Shown here: positions 27,759 to 36,596 of the stretch, piece by piece
How the letters are laid out: every line of letters starts with the position of its first letter
Numbering within the stretch: position 1 is the stretch's first letter
Origin: Myxacorys californica WJT36-NPBG1
GTDB taxonomy: Bacteria; Cyanobacteriota; Cyanobacteriia; Leptolyngbyales; Leptolyngbyaceae
Length of the DNA stretch: 64,000 nucleotides
NCBI GenBank assembly: GCA_019359315.1
Contig: JAHHHO010000006.1
Coordinates: forward strand, 1-64,000
Reading direction: 5' to 3'
Notes under the pieces: generated by a model
The model's input: only the letters and a program-made list of their open reading frames with translations
The model's database searches: none
What the model was told of the DNA's origin: nothing
Position numbers and translations under genes: made by a program

Positions 27759-28919
27759 ATGGCTACTGCAACTGATGCTTTGATCTCGCTGTCGATTGCC
27801 CCGGCTCAAGTGATTCGAGGATTTAATGCTTTAGAGCAAATGGGAGACGCGATCGCGCGACTAGGATCGCGTCCCTTAGTAGTGGGAGGCGATCGCACAT
27901 TAGATCTGATTAAACCGCGCCTCAAGCCAATCTTCAAAGCGCATCATTTAGTAAACGCCAGAATTTCCTACGGTAAAGACTGCAGTGAAACAGCCCTCCA
28001 ATCGATGCAGCAAGCCGTCGCTGACCATCAAGCGGATCTGGTGATTGGGGTTGGGGGTGGTAAAGCCTTAGATGCGGCGAAGCTGTTGGCGTATCAGTGC
28101 AAGCTGCCGATTGTGACTATTCCAACGTCTGCGGCGACCTGTGCCGCTTGGACAGCCCTCTCGAACGTTTATTCTGAGCAACATGCGTTTCTCTATGATG
28201 TTGGCTTAGCCAAATGTCCAGACTTACTAGTTTTAGATTATGGCTTGATTGCCACGGCTCCTCAACGGACGCTGGTTGCAGGAATTGGAGACGCGATCGC
28301 CAAGTGGTATGAAGCCTCGGTCAGTAGTGGTCAATCGGATAAAACGCTCCTCATTGCCGCTGTTCAGCAAGCGAGAGTTCTCCGTGATATTCTGTTTCAA
28401 AAGTCTGCGGCGGCTTTAAACGAACCGGGCGGAAAGGATTGGCAAGAGGTCGTAGACGCTTCAGTATTGATGGCAGGTGTGATTGGCGGCATCGGCGGGG
28501 CGCAGTGTCGTACGGTGGCGGCTCATGCGGTTCACAACGGACTGACGCATTTGCTCTCAAGTCATGGCGCGCTGCACGGCGAGAAAGTAGCATACGGAAT
28601 TTTGGTGCAACTGCGGCTCGAAGAAATGGTTCAGGGTAATCAGCTTGCAGCAACTTCGCGGCAGCAGTTGCTTAAGTTTTATAGCGAGATCGGCTTGCCG
28701 CAGACCTTAGCCGATTTGGGGTTAAATGGGATTACGATCGCCGAGCTAAATCATGCGGCGGATATCGCTTGTCTACCTGCTTCCGATCTGCATCGCTTGC
28801 CTTTTATGGTCGCTCCCTCTCAACTGATGGCCGCGATGGTTTCAACTACGGCTCCTGGCTTGAGCGCAAAACCAGACATCATGGCGGTGTATCCTGAGTT
28901 ACGTTCTGAGGTAGAATAG
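27759..28919 (+). CDS. Glycerol dehydrogenase-like iron/zinc alcohol dehydrogenase
   Basis: The 386-residue protein has the two-domain layout of the GldA family: an N-terminal NAD-binding region with VIGVGGGKALDAAKLLA (about 92) and IPTSAATCAAWTALS (about 123), and a metal-binding helical half with AGIGDAIAKWYEA, HAVHNGLTHL and HGALHGEKVAYG. The His and Asp ligands appear retained. The native substrate could be glycerol, 1,2-propanediol or a phosphorylated sugar. It is coupled to ycf51 (9 bp) and precedes an aminotransferase by 45 bp. Confidence 0.83.
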   Translation: MATATDALISLSIAPAQVIRGFNALEQMGDAIARLGSRPLVVGGDRTLDLIKPRLKPIFKAHHLVNARISYGKDCSETALQSMQQAVADHQADLVIGVGGGKALDAAKLLAYQCKLPIVTIPTSAATCAAWTALSNVYSEQHAFLYDVGLAKCPDLLVLDYGLIATAPQRTLVAGIGDAIAKWYEASVSSGQSDKTLLIAAVQQARVLRDILFQKSAAALNEPGGKDWQEVVDASVLMAGVIGGIGGAQCRTVAAHAVHNGLTHLLSSHGALHGEKVAYGILVQLRLEEMVQGNQLAATSRQQLLKFYSEIGLPQTLADLGLNGITIAELNHAADIACLPASDLHRLPFMVAPSQLMAAMVSTTAPGLSAKPDIMAVYPELRSEVE

Positions 28920-28964
28920 CCAACCTGTAGCCGTTTTTTATCGTCATTCATTCCTCACGTTCCC

Positions 28965-30167
28965 ATGAGCCTGTCTTGGATTTCGACTGCCGATCGCTTA
29001 AGTTCTCTGCCTCAATACGTGTTTGCTCGATTGGATGAGTTGAAAGCCAACGCGAGAGCGCAAGGCGTTGATCTGATTGATTTGGGAATGGGAAACCCAG
29101 ATGGAGCGCCCCCAGCGCCGATCATAGAAGCGGCAATCAGAGCGCTAGAAGACTCTCGAAATCACGGTTATCCTCCCTTTGAAGGCACGGCAAATTTCCG
29201 TCGGGCGATCACCGACTGGTATGGTCGCCGCTACAATGTTGAGCTTGATCCCGATGGTGAAGCACTGCCATTGTTGGGCTCGAAAGAAGGATTAACGCAT
29301 TTAGCCTTGGCATATATTAATCCAGGCGATCTGATCCTAGTTCCAAGTCCATCCTACCCGCCCCATTTTCGCGGTCCCTTAATTGCCGGAGCGGAACTTT
29401 ACCCGTTGGTTCTGACCGCAGAAAACGATTGGTTAATTGATTTAGCTGCCATTCCTGATGATGTCGCTCAGCGTGCGAAGATTCTCTACTTCAATTATCC
29501 GAGTAATCCAACGACTGCCATTGCACCCCGCGAATTTTTTAAGGACATTGTTGCGTTTGCTCGCAAATATGAAATTTTGCTAGTTCACGATCAGGCGTAT
29601 GCAGAACTCGCGTTTGATGGCTATCAGCCGACTAGTTTGCTAGAAATTCCAGGCGCAAAAGAAATTGGAGTTGAGTTTCATACGCTGTCAAAAACCTACA
29701 ATATGGCAGGCTGGCGCGTTGGGTTTGTGGTTGGCAATCGCCATGTCATTCAAGGATTACGCACCCTCAAGACGAATTTGGATTACGGTATTTTCGCCGC
29801 TTTGCAAACCGCCGCCGAAACGGCTCTGCAATTGCCTGATAAGTATGTGTTTGATGTCCAAGAACGCTACCGGGGTCGTCGAGATTTCTTAATCCAAGGC
29901 TTGTCAGAGCTCGGGTGGTCGATTCCTAAACCGAAAGCCACGATGTATCTATGGATTCCCTGCCCGATCGGGATGGGATCAACTGATTTTGCGCTCTCAA
30001 TGCTACAGCAAACGGGAGTGGTGGTGACGCCAGGAAATGCGTTTGGTGCAGGCGGCGAAGGCTACGTGCGGATTAGTTTAATTGCCGGGTGCGATCGCTT
30101 AGGTGAAGCCCTCGAACGATTAAAGCAAGCTAACATCCGCTACGACACGTCTAAAGTTGCAGTTTAG
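28965..30167 (+). CDS. Class I/II PLP-dependent aminotransferase
   Basis: The 400-residue fold-type I enzyme has the lysine motif HTLSKTYNMAGWRVGFVVG, the preceding DQAYAEL, the NYPSNPTTA loop and the C-terminal arginine segment GEGYVRISLI. It begins WISTADRLSSLPQYVFARLDE, like the cyanobacterial AspC/AlaT-type and LL-diaminopimelate aminotransferase relatives. The substrate cannot be fixed by sequence, with alanine, aspartate or LL-diaminopimelate possible. It ends the sufU run; no clear terminator follows. Confidence 0.85.
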   Translation: MSLSWISTADRLSSLPQYVFARLDELKANARAQGVDLIDLGMGNPDGAPPAPIIEAAIRALEDSRNHGYPPFEGTANFRRAITDWYGRRYNVELDPDGEALPLLGSKEGLTHLALAYINPGDLILVPSPSYPPHFRGPLIAGAELYPLVLTAENDWLIDLAAIPDDVAQRAKILYFNYPSNPTTAIAPREFFKDIVAFARKYEILLVHDQAYAELAFDGYQPTSLLEIPGAKEIGVEFHTLSKTYNMAGWRVGFVVGNRHVIQGLRTLKTNLDYGIFAALQTAAETALQLPDKYVFDVQERYRGRRDFLIQGLSELGWSIPKPKATMYLWIPCPIGMGSTDFALSMLQQTGVVVTPGNAFGAGGEGYVRISLIAGCDRLGEALERLKQANIRYDTSKVAV

Positions 30168-30308
30168 ACGGCAATTCTGCGATACAAAAATAATTGCTAC
30201 AACTAAAGACCAATCGCTCTTTAAGGTTGAGGCGGAGTTGCCGCGTTAGGCTCATGGCTTGATGTGCAGGTAAAAATCTACTGTGGTGGCTTAATTAGCA
30301 ACCCACCT

Positions 30309-30342
30309 AAAAATATAGGGCTGGCAATAGATACCAACCCTA
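30309..30342 (-). terminator. Likely terminator of prs
   Basis: TAGGGCTGG (30316-30324) pairs with CCAACCCTA (30334-30342) with one G-U pair. On the minus strand this is followed by TATTTTTAGG, about 30 bp after the prs stop. Confidence 0.6.
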
Positions 30343-30369
30343 AACACCTAGACAAATTAATCAGCGATT

Positions 30370-31362
30370 TTACCGGAACATGCTGCTAACTGAGCTATCT
30401 TCGTGAATCCGCCAAATGGTTTCACCGAGGACGCTTGCCACCGAGAGAATCGTCAATTGCGGAAAGCGATCTTTTTCAAGCACTGGAATCGTGTTTGTCA
30501 CGATCACCTCTTCTAAAACGCCGCTCGATAAGCGCTCGATCGCAGGCGGCGAAAAGATGGCATGAGTAGCACAGGCATACACCTGACGCGCTCCTTCTTG
30601 ACGTAGTAGTTTCGCTCCTTCTGTAATTGTGCCTGCGGTGTCGATCATATCATCGACCAGCACTGCCGTTTTGCCTGCCACATCCCCAATCACATTCATG
30701 ACTTCAGCAACATTATGGGCCTGACGTCGTTTGTCAATGATGGCTAACGGAGCGTCGTCAAGTTTTTTCGCTAAGGCTCTCGCCCGAGCCACCCCTCCGA
30801 CATCTGGTGATACCACCACAATGTCGGGAAGTTGTTTGCTCTTAAGATAGTCGATCACGGCTGGAGAACCATACACATGATCTAGCGGAATATCAAAATA
30901 ACCTTGGATTTGAGCCGCGTGTAGATCCATCGCAAGAACACGGTTTGCTCCGGCTTGAGCAATCAGATTGGCGGCTAACTTGGCGGTAATCGATTCTCGT
31001 CCCGCCGTTTTGCGATCGGCTCTCGCGTAGCCATAGTAGGGCAGCACCGCCGTGATTTGCCTTGCAGATGCCCGCCGACAAGCATCAATCATAATCAGCA
31101 GTTCCATCAAATGATCGTTTACGGGTCGGCACGTTGGCTGAATCAGGTAAACGTCACACCCTCGAATGGACTCTTGAATCTGAACGTAAAGCTCGCCGTC
31201 TGCAAACCGTTTCCGCACCATCGGACCGAGATCCATGCCTAGGTAGCGTGCAACTTCCTGAGAAAGCGCAATGTTCGCTGAGCCAGAAAGCAGCCGGAGA
31301 CGATTATTGTCAGGCAGAGAAGGCAGAGTAGACAGAGGAGTGAGTGTTGCAGAACGGATCAC
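30370..31362 (-). CDS. prs: Ribose-phosphate pyrophosphokinase
   Basis: The 330-residue PRPP synthetase has MDLHAAQIQGYFDIPLDHVY (divalent-metal and phosphate site, about 146-165), the KRRQAHN flexible loop and the PRPP-binding signature VLVDDMIDTAGTI (about 235). It makes PRPP from ribose 5-phosphate and ATP for nucleotide, His and Trp synthesis. The N-terminal 18 residues are an extension typical of cyanobacterial Prs. It is monocistronic, with a terminator-like hairpin downstream. Confidence 0.96.
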   Translation of the reverse strand: MIRSATLTPLSTLPSLPDNNRLRLLSGSANIALSQEVARYLGMDLGPMVRKRFADGELYVQIQESIRGCDVYLIQPTCRPVNDHLMELLIMIDACRRASARQITAVLPYYGYARADRKTAGRESITAKLAANLIAQAGANRVLAMDLHAAQIQGYFDIPLDHVYGSPAVIDYLKSKQLPDIVVVSPDVGGVARARALAKKLDDAPLAIIDKRRQAHNVAEVMNVIGDVAGKTAVLVDDMIDTAGTITEGAKLLRQEGARQVYACATHAIFSPPAIERLSSGVLEEVIVTNTIPVLEKDRFPQLTILSVASVLGETIWRIHEDSSVSSMFR

Positions 31363-31809
31363 AGTAAGCCCTCAAACGCGTTCACCGCAATGTTATCACT
31401 GAGGGATTGAAACCGTCGCCTCAGTTTGTGCCGATCTAAACTGTTTGCTCCTTGAGAAAAGAGCAAACGCTTTATTAAGACTGGACTGCTGACCTGGTAT
31501 AAAAGCTTGCTCAAAGATTCTTCATCCTGTCAGGAGAATTTGTAGATGTAGGTAGATGACCGAGGCCGCAGAGTTGTTAAATAGTGTTCAACATCACTCA
31601 TTCTGCCAAATTTGTTTCACGATCGCAATCTATTTCACGAATGATCTGACCTTAGTCTGTAGGGACAGTTTTTTCTGGTGAAAAATTGCTTTTCGCCTAA
31701 AAATGTGCTTTTCAATACCATTCTAGAGTTTGTCACATCACAATTTCAGACTTTCCACATTCTTTCCACATTCGGAAGTAGCCATATCAGAGTTTGACGC
31801 ATCTGAAAG
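31363..31809. other. 447-bp intergenic region with hairpin and tandem repeat
   Basis: This lies between prs (transcribed leftward from 31362) and the end of moaA. It holds the stem GTTTGCTC (31443-31450) with GAGCAAAC (31461-31468), possibly in the prs leader or a small transcript, and the tandem duplication CTTTCCACATT twice (31751-31772) just past the moaA stop. No open frame is convincing. Confidence 0.4.
31751..31772. repeat. Perfect 11-bp tandem duplication
   Basis: CTTTCCACATT occurs twice without spacer, about 38 bp beyond the moaA stop codon. Confidence 0.65.
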
Positions 31810-32796
31810 TCAGCCGCCGATTTGTGACATGGTGCGATCGTAGGTTCCGGTTGTGCCCGAGTCTCGTTGTTTATAGTTGATTTCAGGCTTAAGCATAAGT
31901 AAATCACTCACCTGTTGGCGTAGTTGTACAGTCGAAACGCCTGATCTTAGGGCAGTCCGCAGATCAAGCTGTCCAACTTCATTGAGCAAACATGGGCGTA
32001 ACCATCCGTCTGCCGAGAGCCGCATCCGGTTACAGCGATCGCAGAAACATTCTGACATCTGACTAATAAATCCTAGCGTCCCTTTCGCTCCAGGAATTTT
32101 GAATACATCAGCAGGGCCATTGCCTTTTACGTAGGCTTCGGTCAGTCCCCAGCGTTGCTTGACTTGCTGTCGAATCGTTTCTGAGTTGATCCAGCCTTTG
32201 TTGTCAAATAGTTCACTATTACCGATGGGCATGAATTCGATGAATCGGATATGCCACTCGCGATCGCGGCTTAGGGCAGCCAATTCTAGTACTTCGTGAT
32301 CATTCACCCCTGGAATGACAACAACATTTAGTTTTAGGGGACTAAAGCCTACTTCATATGCCGCCTGAATGCCATTCCACACTTGCTGCCAGCGAGATCT
32401 CCCGCGTTGTCCAATAATTTTGTCAAAGGTTTCAGGCTCTAATGAATCGAGGCTGATGTTGATCCGCCGTAAGCCAGCGTTGTAAAGATCTTGCGCCATG
32501 CTAGAGAGCAAAAAGGCGTTCGTCGTCATGGAAAGATCTTGCGTTTGGGGTAGAGATGCGATCGCCCGCACAATGTCTACAACGCCGGGGCGAATCAGTG
32601 GTTCTCCTCCGGTCAGTCGAAACCGAGTAAATCCGACGGGAATAAACACGTCTCGTAGCAGCGTCAGCAATTCATTCTGCGACAGCAAATTCTGTTGCAG
32701 GACATAGTTGAGATCGGTTCCTTCGGGCATGCAGTACTGACACCGGAAGTTGCAGCGATCGATCAGACTGATTCGGAGGTAATCAACTCGGTTCAT
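31810..32796 (-). CDS. moaA: GTP 3',8-cyclase, molybdenum cofactor synthesis
   Basis: From ATG 32796 (product [15 protein letters not shown]...) this is a 328-residue radical-SAM enzyme with CNFRCQYC near its start. A second cluster site lies in [20 protein letters not shown], closed by the next Cys. The C-terminal Gly-Gly needed by MoaA is present. It converts GTP to 3',8-cyclo-GTP for cPMP formation. The longer frame to 32937 adds 47 residues that do not look family-like, so I reject it. No other moa/moe genes are in the window. Confidence 0.93.
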   Translation of the reverse strand: MNRVDYLRISLIDRCNFRCQYCMPEGTDLNYVLQQNLLSQNELLTLLRDVFIPVGFTRFRLTGGEPLIRPGVVDIVRAIASLPQTQDLSMTTNAFLLSSMAQDLYNAGLRRINISLDSLEPETFDKIIGQRGRSRWQQVWNGIQAAYEVGFSPLKLNVVVIPGVNDHEVLELAALSRDREWHIRFIEFMPIGNSELFDNKGWINSETIRQQVKQRWGLTEAYVKGNGPADVFKIPGAKGTLGFISQMSECFCDRCNRMRLSADGWLRPCLLNEVGQLDLRTALRSGVSTVQLRQQVSDLLMLKPEINYKQRDSGTTGTYDRTMSQIGG

Positions 32797-33018
32797 GCCT
32801 TCATTGTGACTGATATGAGTGATTGCTTCAATTTTTAAGAAGCGGTTGCTTCGACTGTGAGAAAGAATTATGTCAGAAAGGATGATGTAGAGACATTTGC
32901 TCGGAATGCCATCATTAGCCAATCCGAATAGCATCACATCGAGGCGTAATGCTGAACACCTCGTCCTACAATCTAAGCTAGGGTGAGAATCGCCTGCTGT
33001 GTTTATAAGGTTTTCAAC

Positions 33019-34218
33019 GTGCTACTGCTATGCCTTGTTCTGGGTTTATCGCTGGTTGCGATCGCGCTGTTCTTCAATAATCTGCGTCGCTCTGCATCTC
33101 AAGCAATCTCCCTCGTTCCTGGTTCTGTTTCCGATTCGTCGCGCCAGACGTTACCAAAAATCTCAGTGATCATCCCGGCCTACAACGAAGCGTCTAATAT
33201 TGAAACGTGCGTAATCTCTGTATTAGATAGTACTGATTTAGCCGCCGATCAACTAGAAGTTTTGGTTGTCGATGACCAATCGACCGATGAAACCTTTGCG
33301 ATCGTTGAACTGCTCCAATCCTCTCGGCACGACGATCGCTTGAAACTCATCGCCGGACAGCCTCGCCCCGTCGATCAAACTTGGATGGGCAAGAACTGGG
33401 CATGTACTCAAGCAGTAGCACAGGCGACAGGCGACTATTTTTTGTTCTTAGATGCTGATGTGCAGCTTAAACCTGGCTGTTTAGAAACGACAGTCGCTTT
33501 TGCCGAGCAGGAACAGATCGACCTGCTGACCTTTTGGATGACGATCGTCTGTGCTTGTTTTGCAGAATGGATTGCCCAGCCGATCATCGCCAATCTGTTG
33601 GCAGTCGGATATGAGTTTGCCAGTGTGAATGATCCTGATCATGAAAAGGTGTTTGCAGTTGGACCTTTTATGCTGTTTCGTCGCACCGCGTATGAGCAGA
33701 TTGGCGGACATCGTGCCGTGGCTGACTATGTGGTAGAAGACGTTGAACTAGGGCGTCGGATCAAGCAGCACCGCCTCAAACTCTGGTACGGCTTGGGCCA
33801 TGACTTGGCACAGGTGAGAATGTATCAGTCATTTTCGGCATTGTGGGAAGGATGGACGAAAAATTGGCACTTGGGATCGAACCGAAATTGGCGTGCCACG
33901 CTTTACACGGCATCCATCACGTTTCTGGTGTTTGCAGTGCCGCTCCTAGGATTGCTGATTGCCGTTACAAGGGGCGCTGTGCTTGGCTTTGGTGGTTGGA
34001 CGACTGCCGCAACCGTGTTGGCTTTGATCGGGGTAGTTCTGCACTACCCTATGCGGCGAGTAACTCAGCAATTGACGAACATTCCTCCACGCTACTGGTG
34101 GTTGACGGGACTGGGCGGAATTGTAGTGAGCGCGATCCCTATAGCGTCAATCATCAAAGTCGAAACCGGATGGGGTTGGACATGGCGCGGTCGAGAACTT
34201 GTCAATCATCCACGGTAA
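33019..34218 (+). CDS. Membrane-anchored family 2 glycosyltransferase
   Basis: With GTG 33019 the product has about 399 residues. It has an N-terminal anchor ([18 protein letters not shown]), a GT-A domain with [15 protein letters not shown] and the metal site FLDADVQ, the acceptor motif [12 protein letters not shown], and two to three C-terminal helices. AAGG lies eight bases upstream; GTG 32983 is an alternative that adds 12 residues. Similar enzymes include the carotenoid glycosyltransferase CruG and HpnB-like proteins, so a lipid or carotenoid acceptor is possible but unproven. Confidence 0.8.
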   Translation: MLLLCLVLGLSLVAIALFFNNLRRSASQAISLVPGSVSDSSRQTLPKISVIIPAYNEASNIETCVISVLDSTDLAADQLEVLVVDDQSTDETFAIVELLQSSRHDDRLKLIAGQPRPVDQTWMGKNWACTQAVAQATGDYFLFLDADVQLKPGCLETTVAFAEQEQIDLLTFWMTIVCACFAEWIAQPIIANLLAVGYEFASVNDPDHEKVFAVGPFMLFRRTAYEQIGGHRAVADYVVEDVELGRRIKQHRLKLWYGLGHDLAQVRMYQSFSALWEGWTKNWHLGSNRNWRATLYTASITFLVFAVPLLGLLIAVTRGAVLGFGGWTTAATVLALIGVVLHYPMRRVTQQLTNIPPRYWWLTGLGGIVVSAIPIASIIKVETGWGWTWRGRELVNHPR

Positions 34219-34226
34219 AAGCACGA

Positions 34227-34985
34227 TCACACCACGAATTGGTCATTGCCACAAGTTGAACACTGAACATAATGCCCCTGCCATCGAACCGCTTCACCGC
34301 ATATTGGGCAATAGAACGTTAACTTGCTATTCATGATCGAGGCTGATTTGTTTCCTTGATCCTGCCGTCGCCGTTTGCTCTGAGATTCCGGTGGCGAAGC
34401 GCTCGATAGATAGGAATCGCGGTAGGCAATGTCTGCCATCTGTTGGGCATCCTCTCGACTCCAACGCCGCTCAGGTTTGAGCGTAAGAATCTGCCTGAAT
34501 GGAGCCATCAAGGCATTCTCACCCGTCAAGGAGGCGATCGTGGCTGCGATCTCTTTACAACAACTTGCTGGAGTCTTCACCACTTGAGCCTCACCAAACC
34601 GGATCACAACCCACCCTTGAGCCAGAAAAAACTGATTTCGAGCCGCATCTTTAGGGCAGTCCAACACATGTAGCGGCTGCTTTGAGATGTGGCTATACGG
34701 TTCATCGATTTCAATATCAATGTGGAGATGCATACTCAAATCGATGTAGGCAAAATCAGGCACATACGGTTGCTGCAAGCCAGAACGCTCAACCAGTAAT
34801 CCGGTATAGATTTTGCCCGGAAAGTACTGCCACAAATCCCGTTCAAATTGGGTTTCTGAGTGACCTTTAGGAGCGCTATGGTGGGTTCCGACAGGGCGAA
34901 CCGTTTGACGTAAGATCTCTAATCGTTCGCTAGGGGTAAGCCTTTGCAGAGCCGGTGGAATCAGGATGGTTGGTAATTTTTCCAT
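34227..34985 (-). CDS. Putative PD-(D/E)XK nuclease-like protein with C-terminal zinc ribbon
   Basis: The 252-residue protein has a restriction-endonuclease-like segment (about 45-145): KGHSETQFERDLWQYF, then PDFAYIDLSMHLHIDIEIDE (Asp and Glu in the PD..D.E pattern), then ARNQFFLAQGWVVIRFGE, like DUF559/Vsr-type domains. The C-terminus is a four-cysteine ribbon (CPICG...CSTCG, about 228-247). The function may be DNA binding or cleavage, and no methylase is adjacent. It is convergent with the glycosyltransferase and divergent from uraD. Confidence 0.65.
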   Translation of the reverse strand: MEKLPTILIPPALQRLTPSERLEILRQTVRPVGTHHSAPKGHSETQFERDLWQYFPGKIYTGLLVERSGLQQPYVPDFAYIDLSMHLHIDIEIDEPYSHISKQPLHVLDCPKDAARNQFFLAQGWVVIRFGEAQVVKTPASCCKEIAATIASLTGENALMAPFRQILTLKPERRWSREDAQQMADIAYRDSYLSSASPPESQSKRRRQDQGNKSASIMNSKLTFYCPICGEAVRWQGHYVQCSTCGNDQFVV

Positions 34986-35036
34986 ATTTCCATTTTGCCG
35001 TTTTGCTTTAGGGTGTAGGGGACAACGGCAACCATC

Positions 35037-35537
35037 ATGATGTATTCAATTTCAGCCTTAAACAGAATGGATCAGGCGGCGTTTGTTGAAGCGTTGGGAT
35101 TTGTGTTTGAGGAGACTCCTGCGATCGCACAGCAAATTTATCACCAGCGCCCGTTTCGCGATCGCTCGGATCTGCATCAAAAAATGGTCGCGCAGGTAAA
35201 AGCTATGACCGAGGCAGAGCAACTCGCGCTGATTCGCGCTCATCCAGACTTGGGCAGTAAAGCGAAAATGGCAGATGCCTCAGTTCAAGAGCAAGCCGGG
35301 GCAGGACTCAATCAACTAACATCCGCAGAATATGAGCAGTTCCAATCGCTCAATGAGGCTTATAAAACTAAGTTCCAGTTTCCGTTTATTGTGGCGGTTA
35401 AAGACTATACCAAAACGACAATCCTTGAGACCTTTCAACAACGATTGCAGCACGATCGCACCACAGAGATGCAGCAAGCCTTGGTGCAAATTTGCCGCAT
35501 TGCTTGGTTTCGGTTAGTCAACGTTGTGGAGCCGTGA
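35037..35537 (+). CDS. uraD: OHCU decarboxylase
   Basis: The 166-residue helical protein has the UraD signature IRAHPDLGSKAKM (catalytic His in HPDLG) and FPFIVAVKDYTKTTILETFQQRL. It decarboxylates 2-oxo-4-hydroxy-4-carboxy-5-ureidoimidazoline to S-allantoin, the last step from urate. No urate oxidase, HIU hydrolase or allantoinase gene is in the window, so the pathway must be encoded elsewhere or be partial. Two adjacent ATGs (35037, 35040) are both possible starts. Confidence 0.92.
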   Translation: MMYSISALNRMDQAAFVEALGFVFEETPAIAQQIYHQRPFRDRSDLHQKMVAQVKAMTEAEQLALIRAHPDLGSKAKMADASVQEQAGAGLNQLTSAEYEQFQSLNEAYKTKFQFPFIVAVKDYTKTTILETFQQRLQHDRTTEMQQALVQICRIAWFRLVNVVEP

Positions 35538-35560
35538 GCCACAGTTTAAGAATTAGCAGA

Positions 35561-36301
35561 TTAAAAATTAGCAGAGCCAATCGTTCTACCGTTAAACAGC
35601 TTTACTAGTACCTGTCGGTAGATGCGTTTGCCACTGTCATTCAAATGAACCCCATCGGAGGTAAGAGCGCTCTTGAGGCTGTGATCGTTAAACAGAGGTT
35701 GGAGGTCTGACCCATCGAGTTGCACATTCTCCTGATCTGCCACTTGTTGAATTAAGGCGCTGATCTCATCTACTCGTTCGATTGGTCCTGCTTTGCTAGG
35801 GTCAAGACTAGCCGCGATCGTGGAATAAAAAGCAGGCAGCACCGTGATTTCTGTCGCGCCCATCGCTCGAACAATCGCGATCGACTGCCTTAAGTTATTG
35901 GTAAATGCTCTGTTGTCGATGACATACCAAGCGTCATTCGTTCCAATTGCAATAATTGCTTTTCTGCACTGCACATTGGACGCATACAGCATTTTTAACT
36001 GTTCCAGCATTGAGACCGAACTCTGTCCCCCGATCGCAAAGTTAAAGGTAGACTGTCCCAGCGAATTTCCTAGCCCCGATGAAATGGAGTCGCCAAATAA
36101 GCATCCTTTGAACTGACGATCGTGAACAGCATTGGCTTGTCCTTGCACTTTCAATCGCCACCATGCAGAAGACGGTAAGTTATCCGCATGAGGAGTCGCC
36201 ATCGATAGTCCAGTTAGAAGTCCAGTCATTCCTAAACACAGTGCCACGGTTGCTAAAAGGCGCGGCTTGGCTAAAAGAGTTGACTTGAACATGGCTTTCA
36301 T
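35561..36301 (-). CDS. Secreted SGNH/GDSL hydrolase
   Basis: The 246-residue protein has an N-terminal signal-like hydrophobic stretch (about 12-35) and all SGNH blocks: FGDSISSGLGN (Ser nucleophile), GGQSS (Gly), IGTNDAWY (Asn) and DGVHLNDSGK (Asp-x-x-His). These enzymes deacylate lipids, esters or polysaccharides; the substrate is not predictable. It is convergent with uraD, 23 bp apart. A second ATG three codons in (36292) is an alternative start. Confidence 0.82.
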   Translation of the reverse strand: MKAMFKSTLLAKPRLLATVALCLGMTGLLTGLSMATPHADNLPSSAWWRLKVQGQANAVHDRQFKGCLFGDSISSGLGNSLGQSTFNFAIGGQSSVSMLEQLKMLYASNVQCRKAIIAIGTNDAWYVIDNRAFTNNLRQSIAIVRAMGATEITVLPAFYSTIAASLDPSKAGPIERVDEISALIQQVADQENVQLDGSDLQPLFNDHSLKSALTSDGVHLNDSGKRIYRQVLVKLFNGRTIGSANF

Positions 36302-36596
36302 GCGGTCCGACAGATCCTTAAAATAAGTATTCCTATTAGGATTCCCACCTCAATGAATAAAATCGGGATGAAATCATATTCTCACTAAATAGCAAGATTA
36401 TCATTCCACAGCAGGATAGAGATGCTACATTCTGGCATCTGTAATTTTCGGCATGATGTCATGGTAAAAGGGCTGCTCAGGCCATTCTCGATAACTGTTT
36501 CTCTAAGATCTTTCCACCTTAAATCTTTCTAAGTATGAATGTTTTTAGGCATTTAATTGCTCACAATGGCAAAGTAACTGCATCTAAAGAGAGCTT

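Noticed and set aside
32797-32937. N-terminal extension of moaA
   Set aside because: The 47 extra residues are unlike MoaA, whereas [15 protein letters not shown] is the family start.
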